DNA of 64,000 bases. Source: CBCOTE01 sp965112965. Its GTDB lineage: Bacteria; Desulfobacterota; Desulfovibrionia; Desulfovibrionales; Desulfovibrionaceae. The stretch covers positions 1 to 64,000 of the forward strand of contig CBCOTE010000022.1 of the NCBI GenBank assembly GCA_965112965.1, given 5' to 3'. The notes beneath the pieces are model-generated. The model was given only the letters and a program-made list of their open reading frames with translations, made no database searches and had not been told where the DNA came from. Position numbers and translations under genes: made by a program. Each line of letters starts with the position of its first letter. Within the stretch, counting starts at the first letter, position 1. Below, one piece after another: positions 32,031-42,095 of the stretch.

Positions 32031-33686
32031 TCAGCGCCACTGTTTATAAGTAGCTATAAGGCCATTAGTGCTAGCATCATGATTTGTAATGGGGGCATTA
32101 GTTTCGAGTTCGGGCAGGATAACTTGGGCGAGTTGTTTACCTAGTTCGACGCCCATTTGGTCAAAAGAATTTATATCCCAAATGGCTCCCTGGACAAAAA
32201 TCTTATGTTCATACAGGGCTATAAGACTGCCAAGGGAATACGGAGTTAGTTCCTTGAGCAGGATAGTGGTACTAGGCCGGTTGCCTGGTAAAATCTTATG
32301 GGGAACCAAAGCATCCACAGCTTCAGGTGTCAGGCCTGAGGTTTGGAGTTCGGCTCGGATTTCTTCCATAGTTTTACCCTTCATAAAGGCTTCAGACTGG
32401 GCCAGACAGTTAGCCAAAAGCATGGCATGGTGTCGACCGATGGAGTTCAAAGGTCGGGCGGCCACGATAAAATCAACTGGGACGATATGGGTGCCCTGAT
32501 GCAGGAGTTGAAAAAAAGCATGCTGCCCATTAGTACCGAGCTCACCCCAGACGATGGGGGCGGTGGAATAGTCCACAACCATGCCTGAACGGGTCACGCG
32601 TTTGCCATTGCTCTCCATATCTCCTTGCTGCAGGTAAGCTGGAAACCGGGCCAAGTACTGGTCATAGGGCAATATTGCTAAAGTAGGCCAATTGAAGTAA
32701 TTGATGTTCCAGATACCCACCAACCCAAGGAGTACCGGGAGATTTCTTCGAAAAGGAGTAGTACGGAAATGCTCGTCCATAGCATAAGCGCCGGCCAGGA
32801 GTTCCTCAAAATGATCCATACCCACAGCCAGAGCAATAGATAGACCAATAGCCGACCAAAGAGAGTAGCGGCCACCCACCCAGTCCCAGAAGACAAACAT
32901 ATTCTCAGGCTTGATACCGAAAATAGCAACAGCTGCGGCATTGGTAGAGAGGGCCACGAAATGGCGGGCCACAGCAGACTCGTCACCAGCTTGATCTAAA
33001 AACCAGGCCCGAGCTGCGACGGAGTTAGCCATGGTTTCTTGGGTAGTGAAAGTCTTAGAGGCAATGATAAATAGAGTCGTCTCAGGAGAAAGGCACTTGA
33101 GGGTCTCCACCAGATGAGTGGCATCAATATTAGAAACAAAATGTACGGTGATATCAGGAACGCGATAGTGTCCTAGAGCCTGGATCACCATTTGTGGCCC
33201 CAAATCCGAACCGCCGATACCCAGGTTAACTACATTAGTAATAGGCTTGCCAGTATAACCAAGCCATTCACCGCTATGTACACGGGCGGTGAAGGATCGC
33301 ATTTGATCCAGCACAGCATTTATCTCGACCATAATATCCCGGCCATCTACGAAAATGGGCCGACCAGAACGATTACGCAGGGCCATATGGAGCACAGCGC
33401 GGTGTTCAGTAACATTTACGTGCTCACCCGCAAATATAGCTTTAAGCTTATCTTCCAGGCCAGCCTCAGTTGCCAGCTCCAGAAGTAAATCTAAAGTTTT
33501 ACTAACAATAAGCTGTTTGGACAAATCCAAAAGCATATCTCCCCATGTGATGGAAAAACATGAAAATCGATCGGGATCACGATCGAAGAGAGTCCGCAGG
33601 TGGACGTTGGCCAGTTTATTATGGTGAACAGCCAAAGCCTGCCAAACAGACATGGAAGTCAGATGAGGCGAGAACGACGTCATCAT
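32031..33686 (-). CDS. pgi: Glucose-6-phosphate isomerase
   Basis: Interconverts glucose 6-phosphate and fructose 6-phosphate in glycolysis and gluconeogenesis. It has 551 residues, the size of the long (E. coli-type) enzyme. Family features in order are VNLGIGGSDLGPQMV (sugar-phosphate loop), ASKTFTTQETMAN (the Ser/Thr phosphate site), FVFWDWVGGRYSLWSAIGL, the catalytic-Glu segment GELGTNGQHAFFQ, and the C-terminal lysine in SFDQMGVELGKQL. The gene stands alone between spacers. No frameshift is seen although an A7 run (+ strand) lies inside it near 32512-32518. Identification is firm. Confidence 0.96.
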   Translation of the reverse strand: MMTSFSPHLTSMSVWQALAVHHNKLANVHLRTLFDRDPDRFSCFSITWGDMLLDLSKQLIVSKTLDLLLELATEAGLEDKLKAIFAGEHVNVTEHRAVLHMALRNRSGRPIFVDGRDIMVEINAVLDQMRSFTARVHSGEWLGYTGKPITNVVNLGIGGSDLGPQMVIQALGHYRVPDITVHFVSNIDATHLVETLKCLSPETTLFIIASKTFTTQETMANSVAARAWFLDQAGDESAVARHFVALSTNAAAVAIFGIKPENMFVFWDWVGGRYSLWSAIGLSIALAVGMDHFEELLAGAYAMDEHFRTTPFRRNLPVLLGLVGIWNINYFNWPTLAILPYDQYLARFPAYLQQGDMESNGKRVTRSGMVVDYSTAPIVWGELGTNGQHAFFQLLHQGTHIVPVDFIVAARPLNSIGRHHAMLLANCLAQSEAFMKGKTMEEIRAELQTSGLTPEAVDALVPHKILPGNRPSTTILLKELTPYSLGSLIALYEHKIFVQGAIWDINSFDQMGVELGKQLAQVILPELETNAPITNHDASTNGLIATYKQWR

Positions 33687-33792
33687 AATGGTAAAAACCT
33701 CAATAATTAGCTGCGGACGTCACAGCCGTTACGGATGGAACCATAGTCAAGAATATCCTCTTATCACAAAAAAACTGCAGCCGATTAATTTT

Positions 33793-34377
33793 TTATTCGC
33801 TGACAAAAAAATGGCTAGCTGAGCCACATAGGCTAGGCTGACCGTAAAGACCAAGATATAGATCTATCTGATCAGAACTTGAAAAATATTCACGTAGCTG
33901 CCGTTTACCTTCACGGTAAACACGCCCAAGCTCTGTGATGGTCTTGAACATATTATTGGGCCGCTCCTCCACGAAAAATAACTTGTCCTGCGGATCTACG
34001 AGTAAGCCAATTGAATCGCGATACCATTCTAGTTGGTCACCGAAACGGATGGAAACCCACAGGGGATAATCTTGGTCGGTATGGTCGACTAAACGAAGGA
34101 TACCCCAGGCATAATGCTTCTTTCCATCTTCCTGAGAACGGAAGTTGGTATACAGAATATCCTTAAGTTTCATTTGTTGAGAGATGGCAAATAGATAACC
34201 GGATTTGAGTATGGCCTCGCAGTAATTTTTCTCACTAAAGCCAGAAAGTCCGTGGCGGGGATAAAGATAGATATTAAACACAATACCGAAAACTAGGATA
34301 GCCAGGAATAACGCTACACCAGTCTTAACGACGATGGACAAGCAGTCGTGAGAGGAGATGGGAGCGGTCATGGCCAA
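33793..34377 (-). CDS. Membrane-anchored protein of unknown function, third gene of the GT39 operon
   Basis: Protein of 194 residues with one transmembrane helix near the N-terminus (about residues 17-36, VALFLAILVFGIVFNIYL) and a periplasmic or cell-surface remainder rich in aromatic and charged residues. No known motif. The start overlaps the end of the preceding gene by 10 nt, so they are translationally coupled. It is last in an operon with a coiled-coil membrane protein and a GT39-type membrane glycosyltransferase. I infer a role with that enzyme in cell-surface glycosylation or polymer assembly; there is no direct evidence. It has two A7 runs in + strand terms nearby but the frame is intact. 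Confidence 0.72.
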   Translation of the reverse strand: MAMTAPISSHDCLSIVVKTGVALFLAILVFGIVFNIYLYPRHGLSGFSEKNYCEAILKSGYLFAISQQMKLKDILYTNFRSQEDGKKHYAWGILRLVDHTDQDYPLWVSIRFGDQLEWYRDSIGLLVDPQDKLFFVEERPNNMFKTITELGRVYREGKRQLREYFSSSDQIDLYLGLYGQPSLCGSASHFFVSE

Positions 34378-34790
34378 CCTTTCTTATTCTGAGCGAACGT
34401 ATTGCCAAGCATCTGCCGCTCAAGACGTTTGAGACGCTCATGTTTTTCACGATATAGGGCGTCGAGCTCGCTGATTCGTTGTAGTTTGGCCACGGTTCGA
34501 CGAATAGCTGCTTCTAGGCCGTCGGCGGTCATATATGGAAAATTTTTATATCTGATGTGGCCATCCTTAATTTTTTGCATAAAAGCCAGCGTATATTCAG
34601 ATCGGTCACGTCCCATGGTAATAGCGATAATAGAACGGTCAGCCTCGCCAATTTGCTTACCCCAAAAAAGCTTAGGGAAGAAATAGCTAGCCACTTCCGG
34701 GACGCTACATACCCCCACCACGCTGATGAGTAATAGACAACCGAACACAGTCCACTCTAATATTCGTCTAGATTTTAACAGACGTATCAA
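34368..34790 (-). CDS. Small membrane protein with coiled coil, second gene of the GT39 operon
   Basis: Protein of 140 residues. A single transmembrane helix (about residues 12-31, WTVFGCLLLISVVGVCSV) precedes a soluble part. The C-terminal half, from about residue 90 on, is Leu/Arg/Glu-rich with heptad character (KLQRISELDALYREKHERL), a probable coiled coil. The start is 2 nt from the stop of the GT39-type gene, and its own end overlaps the next gene by 10 nt. This tight packing implies a complex made of the three products. I recognise no family. Confidence 0.7.
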   Translation of the reverse strand: MIRLLKSRRILEWTVFGCLLLISVVGVCSVPEVASYFFPKLFWGKQIGEADRSIIAITMGRDRSEYTLAFMQKIKDGHIRYKNFPYMTADGLEAAIRRTVAKLQRISELDALYREKHERLKRLERQMLGNTFAQNKKGWP

Positions 34791-34792
34791 CC

Positions 34793-36433
34793 CTACCCTC
34801 CTTTCTTGAACTTGTAGACTACAAGTTTTTGCACTGGCTCGGCCATGGGAATAAACCGGTGATAATAAGGGTCCTCCCTGGCACCGAACATCTCGTCGGC
34901 ATGGGGGAGTTCGATTACCTCGTAGCGAGAGAGATCTAATTCATTCAAGACAAACTCGTCAGAAGAAACTAAGACGTTATCCCGGTTGGTACGGGATGTA
35001 TTCCGTTTAACCACCCAGTCTGGAAATTCTCCAGCCTTAGGTACCAAGTCCTGCAGCCCACCGATGACCTTGCATCGGGTGTAGAACTGCAAAGGCAGAT
35101 CACCATAAGTGATAAGTACTGTTTCCCCAGGCTTGGCGTTATTATTGAAAAACTCAATTAAGTTCTGGTTTACATCGGGATATCCTTTAACGGTCTCGAT
35201 AAAAAATAACTTCAGCGGAATATTCGGATAATTAAGCATGGTGAAGTCGGTCTGAGGCGGCACGCTGGCGATGCCCAGTAGCTGCATAGGTACTACATGC
35301 ATCCAATTGGTTAAGAGCAGAAGCGCCCCCAATAACAAACCGGAAATTCGGTGGAAACTCCAAATTTTCAGCACTACCCACCCCAAAATTATAGCGCAGA
35401 AAGGATAAAGATGTACGATATAACGGTGAAAACATTGGGGCACTATAGCCATGGCAAAAATATTTAGGATGATAATACATACCAGATAAAGAGTAAACCG
35501 TTCACCCGAATCATGAGGGATGCTAAACCGGCCAACAAAGAAGGACCGCCATCGAAAAAGAAGCCAGACACCGATGGGCAATGGAATCATGAAATAGAAC
35601 AACCCGGAAAAATAACTTTCTATGTTGGAGGGTATGGTGGTGAAGTCGAGCATGCCCCCTTGTTTGCCGATACCATAGAATGCAATGCCGGGCAGAATAA
35701 TAGCCAAAACGACAAAAAACGGCAGGATCAGCTTATTCCATTTTGGTAGACGGCGGGATAACAAAAGTTCCGTAATCAGTAGTGACGGTAGAAAACTCAT
35801 GAATAACAAGTAGTTAGAATGGAACATAAGGGCAAAAGCTACGGCCGAAACCAACCGTGTCCGAATAGTCTGAGGCCGGACAAGGCAGGCATTCACGGCT
35901 AACAAGGCCAAGCACATACCCAGAGTGAAGTAACGCAACTGGCGTGCAAAAAGTAAAAAGGGCACGTGCACGGATAACAACATTGCCGACAACCTAGCCC
36001 AGGCCAGACTATTGAAATGGACTCTAATAAGCCGATAGACAAAATATACGCATAGAAGCCCCACAAACACAAAGGGGGAACGGCCGGCCGTGGTGTTCTC
36101 ACCGCCCATGAGAAAACCAGCGGAGGCCACATAAATCTGAACCCAAGGGGACCAACTCCAGATAAAATTAGTGCTAAATTCCCGTTGCTCTTCCTGGGAT
36201 ACAAGATTCACTCCGTCAAAGGCCAGAGGCAGGCTATACTTGAGGACATTACGCGAGAGACAGGCTGTCTCAGCCTCATCCTGCCAGAAGGGCCTGACTC
36301 CGACCTGAAAAAACAGTAAAAAGGCAGCTAGGGCCAATATAACCAGACAGATAGGATCCATGACGGCCTGACAGGTAACTCTAACCCCGGCCCGAGTCAC
36401 AGCTGCTGGAGGTGAAACAGGACTAGTCAACAT
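34793..36433 (-). CDS. GT39/ArnT-type membrane glycosyltransferase
   Basis: Polytopic membrane protein of 546 residues from the ATG at 36433, or 556 if the TTG at 36463 (with GAGGGG 8 nt before it) is used. About ten hydrophobic helices fill residues 30-390, followed by a soluble domain. The first periplasmic loop begins GVRPFWQDEAETACLSRN, carrying the conserved acidic pair typical of ArnT/PMT-like (GT-C fold) enzymes, which use polyprenyl-phosphate sugars. The C-terminal domain has FFNNNAKPGETVLITYGDLP. It is first of a three-gene operon with two small membrane proteins. Acceptor and sugar are unknown; lipid A, a surface polymer or protein are all possible. Confidence 0.8.
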   Translation of the reverse strand: MLTSPVSPPAAVTRAGVRVTCQAVMDPICLVILALAAFLLFFQVGVRPFWQDEAETACLSRNVLKYSLPLAFDGVNLVSQEEQREFSTNFIWSWSPWVQIYVASAGFLMGGENTTAGRSPFVFVGLLCVYFVYRLIRVHFNSLAWARLSAMLLSVHVPFLLFARQLRYFTLGMCLALLAVNACLVRPQTIRTRLVSAVAFALMFHSNYLLFMSFLPSLLITELLLSRRLPKWNKLILPFFVVLAIILPGIAFYGIGKQGGMLDFTTIPSNIESYFSGLFYFMIPLPIGVWLLFRWRSFFVGRFSIPHDSGERFTLYLVCIIILNIFAMAIVPQCFHRYIVHLYPFCAIILGWVVLKIWSFHRISGLLLGALLLLTNWMHVVPMQLLGIASVPPQTDFTMLNYPNIPLKLFFIETVKGYPDVNQNLIEFFNNNAKPGETVLITYGDLPLQFYTRCKVIGGLQDLVPKAGEFPDWVVKRNTSRTNRDNVLVSSDEFVLNELDLSRYEVIELPHADEMFGAREDPYYHRFIPMAEPVQKLVVYKFKKGG

Positions 36434-36463
36434 AACGGAGTGCTGGCTCCCTGCGCTAGACAA

Positions 36464-37789
36464 GTCGGTTACCCCTCGTGCAAGGGTTTACCGGATAAAT
36501 GCTACAAAACAACCCTTACCGCCGACAAAAAATGCACGGAGACTAACGGTATGGATAGACAATATACTTAACGAACAAAAAAAATTGTGGATCATAGTAC
36601 CGTATGAAAAAAATCTTACCATTAAACAAGCTAATAGTCGAGGGCTAAGTCGTCCTCGGTCCTGCTCCAGATGGCCCGACTAAGTCGTCTATAAGGAAAG
36701 ACAGCGGCTCTAAAATTATTCATAAATAATAACACTATCTTATCGCCTCTGTAAGACAACCGTAAAGATGCTTTAGGAAGCCAACTATCATTTTTTTGTC
36801 TTTTCATTTAGTAAATAATATCTAGACTTTAAAAAAATATCGTGTACACAATGCTGTTTATACACTAACGTTACGATCCGCTTTTTGCCGTTAATTATAC
36901 ACAGGTACTTAAAAAATATTAAAAATAGACGAAATAGGAGATGGCTGAAAAAAATAAATAGTGTATTAATAAAAGATTTTACTATCTTAAGTTACATATC
37001 GGCGTCCGAAATATATCTGGGGAAGAAGTTACTGCCACTGTCCGCCGCCTGACGGACGGCATCAACTAACAATTCGTGCAGCAGCAAGGGCATCAGTCTA
37101 ACACATACGCGCAAATCTGTCAGGGATAAAATCCATCGCCTGTCTGAAATACAGCCAGTCATTCAAAATCCTGACACAGCAGATTGCGCTCCCACGGCCA
37201 GATACAGATAGGTAACGGGCTAAACTGATCTTACACGTATGCCGTGCCTATGGTCTACTAAGGCCTGCAGTAGAAACGGCGTAAAAAAAGTAAAAAACTC
37301 AAACTCTAAAAAATACAGCCGCCCTCGTACTTGGAATCACAGGCATCCAGCTTACCTTGGCGGCGACCAAGAAAGACATTCCAGTAGGAAGTCTTACTTA
37401 GTCACCGCCAAAACTACGGAGAACAAAAAATGAGTACAACGAACCTATCCTTAATCACAGGAATCGCTGTGACCAAGCCAAAAAATATCTTAGGCCATAG
37501 AGAGCTGAACATATCAGGCTGTGTTTTTTTCTAACCTCAAAAAAGATATCCACCCCCTGCCATATATCAAAAAAATTATCCTAAAAAAATGAAATGTAAT
37601 AATACAATGGGTTTAGTACCCTGATCCTGGTATATAGCGAACTTAACGATCATTGCCGCGCCGGCCAAAATAAGCTAATTAAATAAAAAAGAGAGCATTC
37701 CTCCTTTAGCCAGCTTGCCCCAGTGCCACACTATTTTCTTATTTTTTCAGCCCGAGAATTAGCTTTACCGCTCTCATAAGATACAATAA
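36464..37789. other. Eroded spacer
   Basis: No intact gene. The - strand still shows a gene-like trace at about 37009-37140, listed separately. Elsewhere there are frequent stops and A runs. A long A/T-rich part at 36760-36990 separates the divergent GT39 operon from that remnant. Confidence 0.5.
37009..37140 (-). pseudogene. Remnant of an unidentified gene
   Basis: Reading leftward there is a frame with LLLHELLVDAVRQAADSGSN and then FFPRYISDADM before a stop, preceded by LSLTDLRVCVRLMPL. The composition is like that of real genes here (GC-rich codons), but it has no start, and a stop (TGA) interrupts the same frame about 40 nt further upstream. I cannot name the family. Confidence 0.35.
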
Positions 37790-38854
37790 ATGCGCTATTT
37801 TATTTCCTATATTTTAATATTTTTGTTCCTGGCTTTAGCTCTACTAATAGTCCTCCCAGCCCCATCGTCTGCCGCCGCACCAGGTAAAGCATTATCCTGT
37901 CCAAAACAACCTGGAAAGACCATGGAGTCCAAAGATAATAATATCAGACATCCGATAGCCAAAGGCTTTGGCCGCCTCATAGTGCATGTCGATCCGCCCG
38001 ATGCCCAAATCAAGCTAATCACTACCAAAACCCGCTTCAGTCAGGGTATAAAATTGCCAAAGGGCCCTTGCATCGTGGTTATCAGCCAGGACAGATATGT
38101 GAGTCAGGAAGTAACCATACGTATTATAGAAGGCAAGGTTAATGTTCTCAAAGTTTTACTCGCTAAACAGGCTGAACAGACAATTTCAACAGCCCCATCG
38201 CTCGAAACGACTCCCTCTACGCCAATACCTCCGCCGCCCAAACCATCAACTTCACTATCAACTTCGACTCTAGGCGTCCAAATACATCCAAATACGAAAT
38301 CTCAGACTCAACCGCAAGATTTAGCAAAGTGCCGTCTAACTCAGGTCCAGCCGTCGGATTCTCAGATACGCAGCAATATTCAGCCACAGTTCAAACAAGA
38401 TGTGGAATCTGATTCATATAATTGTGACCCCAAAATTAACCAAAAAGACACGTCCATCCGCCAAAAAATCATGACTGAGATCAAGCAACCCTCAACCGAG
38501 TCCCAAGACCACTCGACCAGCGCAGCCTTAGTCAAGGAGAAGTCAGTGACCTCTACTTATGAAACGGCGTTCCAAGCCGCGAATAAAGCTGTGGCCCAAC
38601 GGCCACGTGATGCCGGAGCCTGGCTCCAGCGTGGCTTGGTCTTCCAGGATCACAAGCAAGATTGCAAAGCCGTGGACGACTTGAGTCGGGCCATTGACCT
38701 ACAGCCAGACAATCCGACGCTCTATCTGAAACGGGCTATATCCTTCATTGCCCTGGATGATAAAGAATCTGCCTGTTTTGATCTGTGGAACGCATGCGCC
38801 CTTGGTCAATGCCATGAAATCGACGTAGCCAAAAAAACCAGTACCTGTCCATAA
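37790..38854 (+). CDS. Exported PEGA-like/TPR protein
   Basis: Protein of 354 residues. Residues 1-29 form a signal peptide ending in an AxA-type site (PSSAAA). Residues about 60-125 look like a PEGA-type beta domain (GRLIVHVDPPDAQIKL and LPKGPCIVVISQDRYVSQ). A Ser/Thr/Pro/Gln-rich low-complexity linker follows (about 130-250), and two TPR repeats end the protein (AWLQRGLVFQDHKQDCKAV and LYLKRAISFIALDDKESAC). It should work in the periplasm or at the cell surface as a binding or scaffold protein. It is a single gene between spacers. The pieces are recognisable but the combination has no assigned function that I know. Confidence 0.78.
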   Translation: MRYFISYILIFLFLALALLIVLPAPSSAAAPGKALSCPKQPGKTMESKDNNIRHPIAKGFGRLIVHVDPPDAQIKLITTKTRFSQGIKLPKGPCIVVISQDRYVSQEVTIRIIEGKVNVLKVLLAKQAEQTISTAPSLETTPSTPIPPPPKPSTSLSTSTLGVQIHPNTKSQTQPQDLAKCRLTQVQPSDSQIRSNIQPQFKQDVESDSYNCDPKINQKDTSIRQKIMTEIKQPSTESQDHSTSAALVKEKSVTSTYETAFQAANKAVAQRPRDAGAWLQRGLVFQDHKQDCKAVDDLSRAIDLQPDNPTLYLKRAISFIALDDKESACFDLWNACALGQCHEIDVAKKTSTCP

Positions 38855-40127
38855 TCGGCCGAGACTACCCCTGGCTCAATCAACACCCGCCCGGCCTATG
38901 CCCAAATTAATCTGGCCAACCTATCTTTTTACCCTTATTCTATTAGTGACCCTGCTGCCTAACTGAGTCTTGCGGCCTTAGTAGGGAGACTTAGCGAAGC
39001 TATTCACACACAACGCTTAAATGCATAATATACAGCAGTGCCTATAACCTAAGCTTCCTATTCTACTCGTTGTGTTTCAACGAACTACCTAAACCATATT
39101 ATTTAGTTAAAGCCAGAGTGCACCAGCCTCTGACCATCCAGGTCAAAGTACACCTGACACACGCTCATAATCGTCCTAGAGCTCAGCTGTCTAGACCATT
39201 ATTTTTCCAAATAATAAGACCTCCTATTCTAAGGTAACCAAACAGACTTTGGCTACCTTGAACTGAGAAAATCTCCTATCAACACCTCGACCTCTGGTTG
39301 CCCATCTATCATCTCATTCTTCACTTCATATTAAACGCTGTATAAAAAAGTACCTTTCAGAACCAGCCGCATGAAAATCTGGTACCATTATTAAAGTATT
39401 CCACAAAAAAATAACGCTAGCATGTTCTCCAGCTCCGTCATGACCAAAAAAATAGACACACAGTTGGCTTATAGCTATCGGAATGACCATAAACCTGTGG
39501 TAGCCAAAAAAAATAGACTATAATATTAGGCAGATCTATACTCAATAAAAAATGCCTCGTCCTCAAGATAACGTGGCACTCTTAGCGGCGCCATTGATGG
39601 GTGGAGAACCACATATTTGACTATGACCATGGACCATGAATCTCTGAGCATCCGTGCGTTATCAATAAATATCTCCGCTCCTCAGACGTTCTCGTTCCTC
39701 AATATATATCAAGACACAAAATCTGTGCACCCGTTTTGCGAGGAACGGCCTGAGCAAATCAGATGTACCTATCAAACCATGCTCAGGGTAGTATAGATAC
39801 ACAGATAATACTCGGCCAAGTCGCGGTACAGTCTACAAGCCAGGATAGAAAAACTACTCGCCTCAGCCATGCTACCATCCCAGAATGTATCCATGAAGTC
39901 GAATAGGACTTAGAGCTGTTCCAACTCGGTCATCTCCCGTAGTGATAAGATGTCGAATGGATAGTAGACGTAGCATAACAAAAGTTACACTACAGTAGGA
40001 TATTTCGTATAAGATAGCATTAGCTTTAGCATGAAAAAAATAAGGAGGGTCACCCAAAATTAAATTTGGCCGGATGAACGGCAGCCAGTCAGGTCTAGCC
40101 TAAACGCCTCCGGATGCAAAAAACAGT
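38855..40127. other. Eroded spacer
   Basis: No intact gene. GC-richer patches near 39560-39960 read for 20-30 codons at a time in different frames, as expected of a decayed gene, but I could not assign them. Many A runs. Confidence 0.5.
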
Positions 40128-40853
40128 TCAACGTCCACCACGTAGACCGCAGCACCGAGCTAAATCGATTTCGAGCTCCACGAAGATAGCCGCTAAGCCG
40201 GCATCCAGGCCTTGCACAAGCGCCGTGGCGCTGCGCTCTGACAAGGATATTTCCTGACGGTAGGCCTTATCTAGGGCCACGATCAGCTCACCGTCCACAT
40301 CCTTAAGTAAAAAAAATCGAATATCCACTACAGCTGTAGCTTTGTCCAGCCGGCTGAAATCGCCATAGAACGCTTCAACTGAGGACTCCAGTCTGTAATC
40401 GAATCGAAGGACGCTAGAGGCCTCAGTCACGTGACTGAAGATGCCCGATTCCTCAATCCAGCGTCGGATATTCTGGACCAATAGATTGTCCGGTGTCACA
40501 AAAAAACGGTTGTAATAGTCTAAAAGCCAAGTCCTCTCTCCAGTGCGATAGACTAGCTCTCGAGAGGCAAAGGCTGGCGAAATGCTGACCTTACCAACAT
40601 GTAAAATGCCCGCCTGGGTCGACATATTCCAAGCGGCCGGACTAACTTGTGACCGCCGAACCTCAAGCCCGAAATAATGTTTCTCGAGTTCCTTCTGTTT
40701 AAAACTACCCGCACACCCAGTTTGGATCACTACCAAACAGGCAAAAAAGAATAATACCCCCAGACGCAAATCGATCAGAAGAAACTGGAAGAATTGTCGA
40801 TAACGGTTAATCCGAACAAACAATAGATACCAGAATGAGGAGGAAAGAATCAC
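40128..40853 (-). CDS. Mla/Pqi-type transport auxiliary lipoprotein
   Basis: Predicted outer- or inner-membrane lipoprotein of 241 residues. The lipobox is VVIQTGC-AGS near residue 47 of the GTG-initiated frame. The rest fits the ABC-type transport auxiliary lipoprotein family (PqiC/MlaD-associated), with GILHVGKVSISPAFASRELVYRTG as its recognisable start. The GTG start overlaps the TGA of the mlaD-like gene as GTGA, so the two are coupled. The long N-terminal part before the hydrophobic stretch is unusual, so a later start is possible. It is last in the four-gene lipid transport operon and probably helps hand lipids across the periplasm. Confidence 0.75.
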   Translation of the reverse strand: MILSSSFWYLLFVRINRYRQFFQFLLIDLRLGVLFFFACLVVIQTGCAGSFKQKELEKHYFGLEVRRSQVSPAAWNMSTQAGILHVGKVSISPAFASRELVYRTGERTWLLDYYNRFFVTPDNLLVQNIRRWIEESGIFSHVTEASSVLRFDYRLESSVEAFYGDFSRLDKATAVVDIRFFLLKDVDGELIVALDKAYRQEISLSERSATALVQGLDAGLAAIFVELEIDLARCCGLRGGR

Positions 40854-42019
40854 GGCAGCCTCTCCGGATGAATTTTTTGCGGCGGAGCGCCGAACAATAA
40901 GCGCGAAGGATTATATTTAGCCTCATCGGTTAGGTCATTAAGATTATCTACCAAGGCCTTAGAGCGAGCTATGATGGTCTCGATATCAGATCGGCGAGAA
41001 ATAACCATCTCGTTCAAAGTACGCAGGAGCCGCTCTAGCTGCGCCGCACCACGCCGGGTATCCTGAGTGGCGTTGCGCATCGCGGCCAGTGTAACGGGTA
41101 AGCCCTCGGCAGCGGTTTGGAGCCACGGATTGACTAGGAGTGTTTTCACCGACTCTAATGTCTTATCCAAATTGTCCATGGCCGTTTTGAACCTCTGCAT
41201 GGCCCCCACCACATTTTTCTCTGAGCTCTGGACTATGCGCCTAGTTCCAGCCGCGGTATCGGAAAAATCTGTTAGGATAGTGTCTGCCTTAGGATTAGCG
41301 GCCAATTCATTGAACCGTTTTAGGGCCTTGCGTGACTCATCGAGGTTCTGTATCACCAGCTGACCTATGTGTTCTACGTCAGCCTCACGCAGAGAGATGG
41401 ATAGTTGCTTGAAAAAGCTATCCAGTGTAGTGATAAAAACTTTGACGTCTAAAGTATCCAACTGGCGTACGAAACTGCCCACTGCCGACAAGGCATCCTC
41501 CAACTGAGAAAGAGCGCTAGGCGCCGATGGAAAATAAAGAGATATTGGCGTCCAAGCTACTGGTAGGGGTGGGTTGAGACGCGGATCCACGAAATCGATC
41601 TGTAAAAATGCAGTCCCGGTAAGGCCCTGGGCCGTCAACCGTGCACGTAGGCCGCTACGAGTTACTTCTTCGAGGATAATGTCCGGCTGCTCCGAAGGGA
41701 ATAGCTTACTGATAAGCTTGGCGTTGAGCTGCATCTCTACGAGTACATAGCGACCGCCCAGGTTATCATCGTCGCCTATTGCATATTTGGAGAGGACAAA
41801 CCCGATGCGGCTGACCATGCCGATCTTCACACCACGGTACTTGACCGGTGCGCCCACATCCAGACCCTGAACTGATTCATTAAAATAGGTCTCAGCCGGG
41901 ATAGTCCGTTCAAAAAATATCCCAGTGCCCAGCGTCACAATGCTAATCACCAACAGGGTAAAACCGGAGAGGACGAACGCGCCCAGGATGAAATGCTTGC
42001 GCTTGTGCGCCATGCTCAT
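40850..42019 (-). CDS. mlaD: MlaD-type MCE-domain protein
   Basis: Lipid-binding MCE protein of about 389 residues anchored in the inner membrane by one helix (FILGAFVLSGFTLLVISIV near residues 10-30). The MCE domain follows: FNESVQGLDVGAPVKYRGVKIGMV and the later GLRARLTAQGLTGTAFLQIDF. The C-terminal half is long, helical and rich in Ala, Leu and Arg, as in PqiB/MlaD-like proteins of other Gram-negatives. The frame runs back to a TTG at 42043; I place the start at the ATG at 42019, with 42013 also possible, because no ribosome binding site decides it. It works with the ATPase and permease encoded just upstream. Confidence 0.85.
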   Translation of the reverse strand: MSMAHKRKHFILGAFVLSGFTLLVISIVTLGTGIFFERTIPAETYFNESVQGLDVGAPVKYRGVKIGMVSRIGFVLSKYAIGDDDNLGGRYVLVEMQLNAKLISKLFPSEQPDIILEEVTRSGLRARLTAQGLTGTAFLQIDFVDPRLNPPLPVAWTPISLYFPSAPSALSQLEDALSAVGSFVRQLDTLDVKVFITTLDSFFKQLSISLREADVEHIGQLVIQNLDESRKALKRFNELAANPKADTILTDFSDTAAGTRRIVQSSEKNVVGAMQRFKTAMDNLDKTLESVKTLLVNPWLQTAAEGLPVTLAAMRNATQDTRRGAAQLERLLRTLNEMVISRRSDIETIIARSKALVDNLNDLTDEAKYNPSRLLFGAPPQKIHPERLP

Positions 42020-42095
42020 AGTAATTGCAATTTGCCCCTTCAAGCAACCGTTTACAAGGTGTAGTAGTGGTCAGTCCGCCACTCGGGGACTCCAC

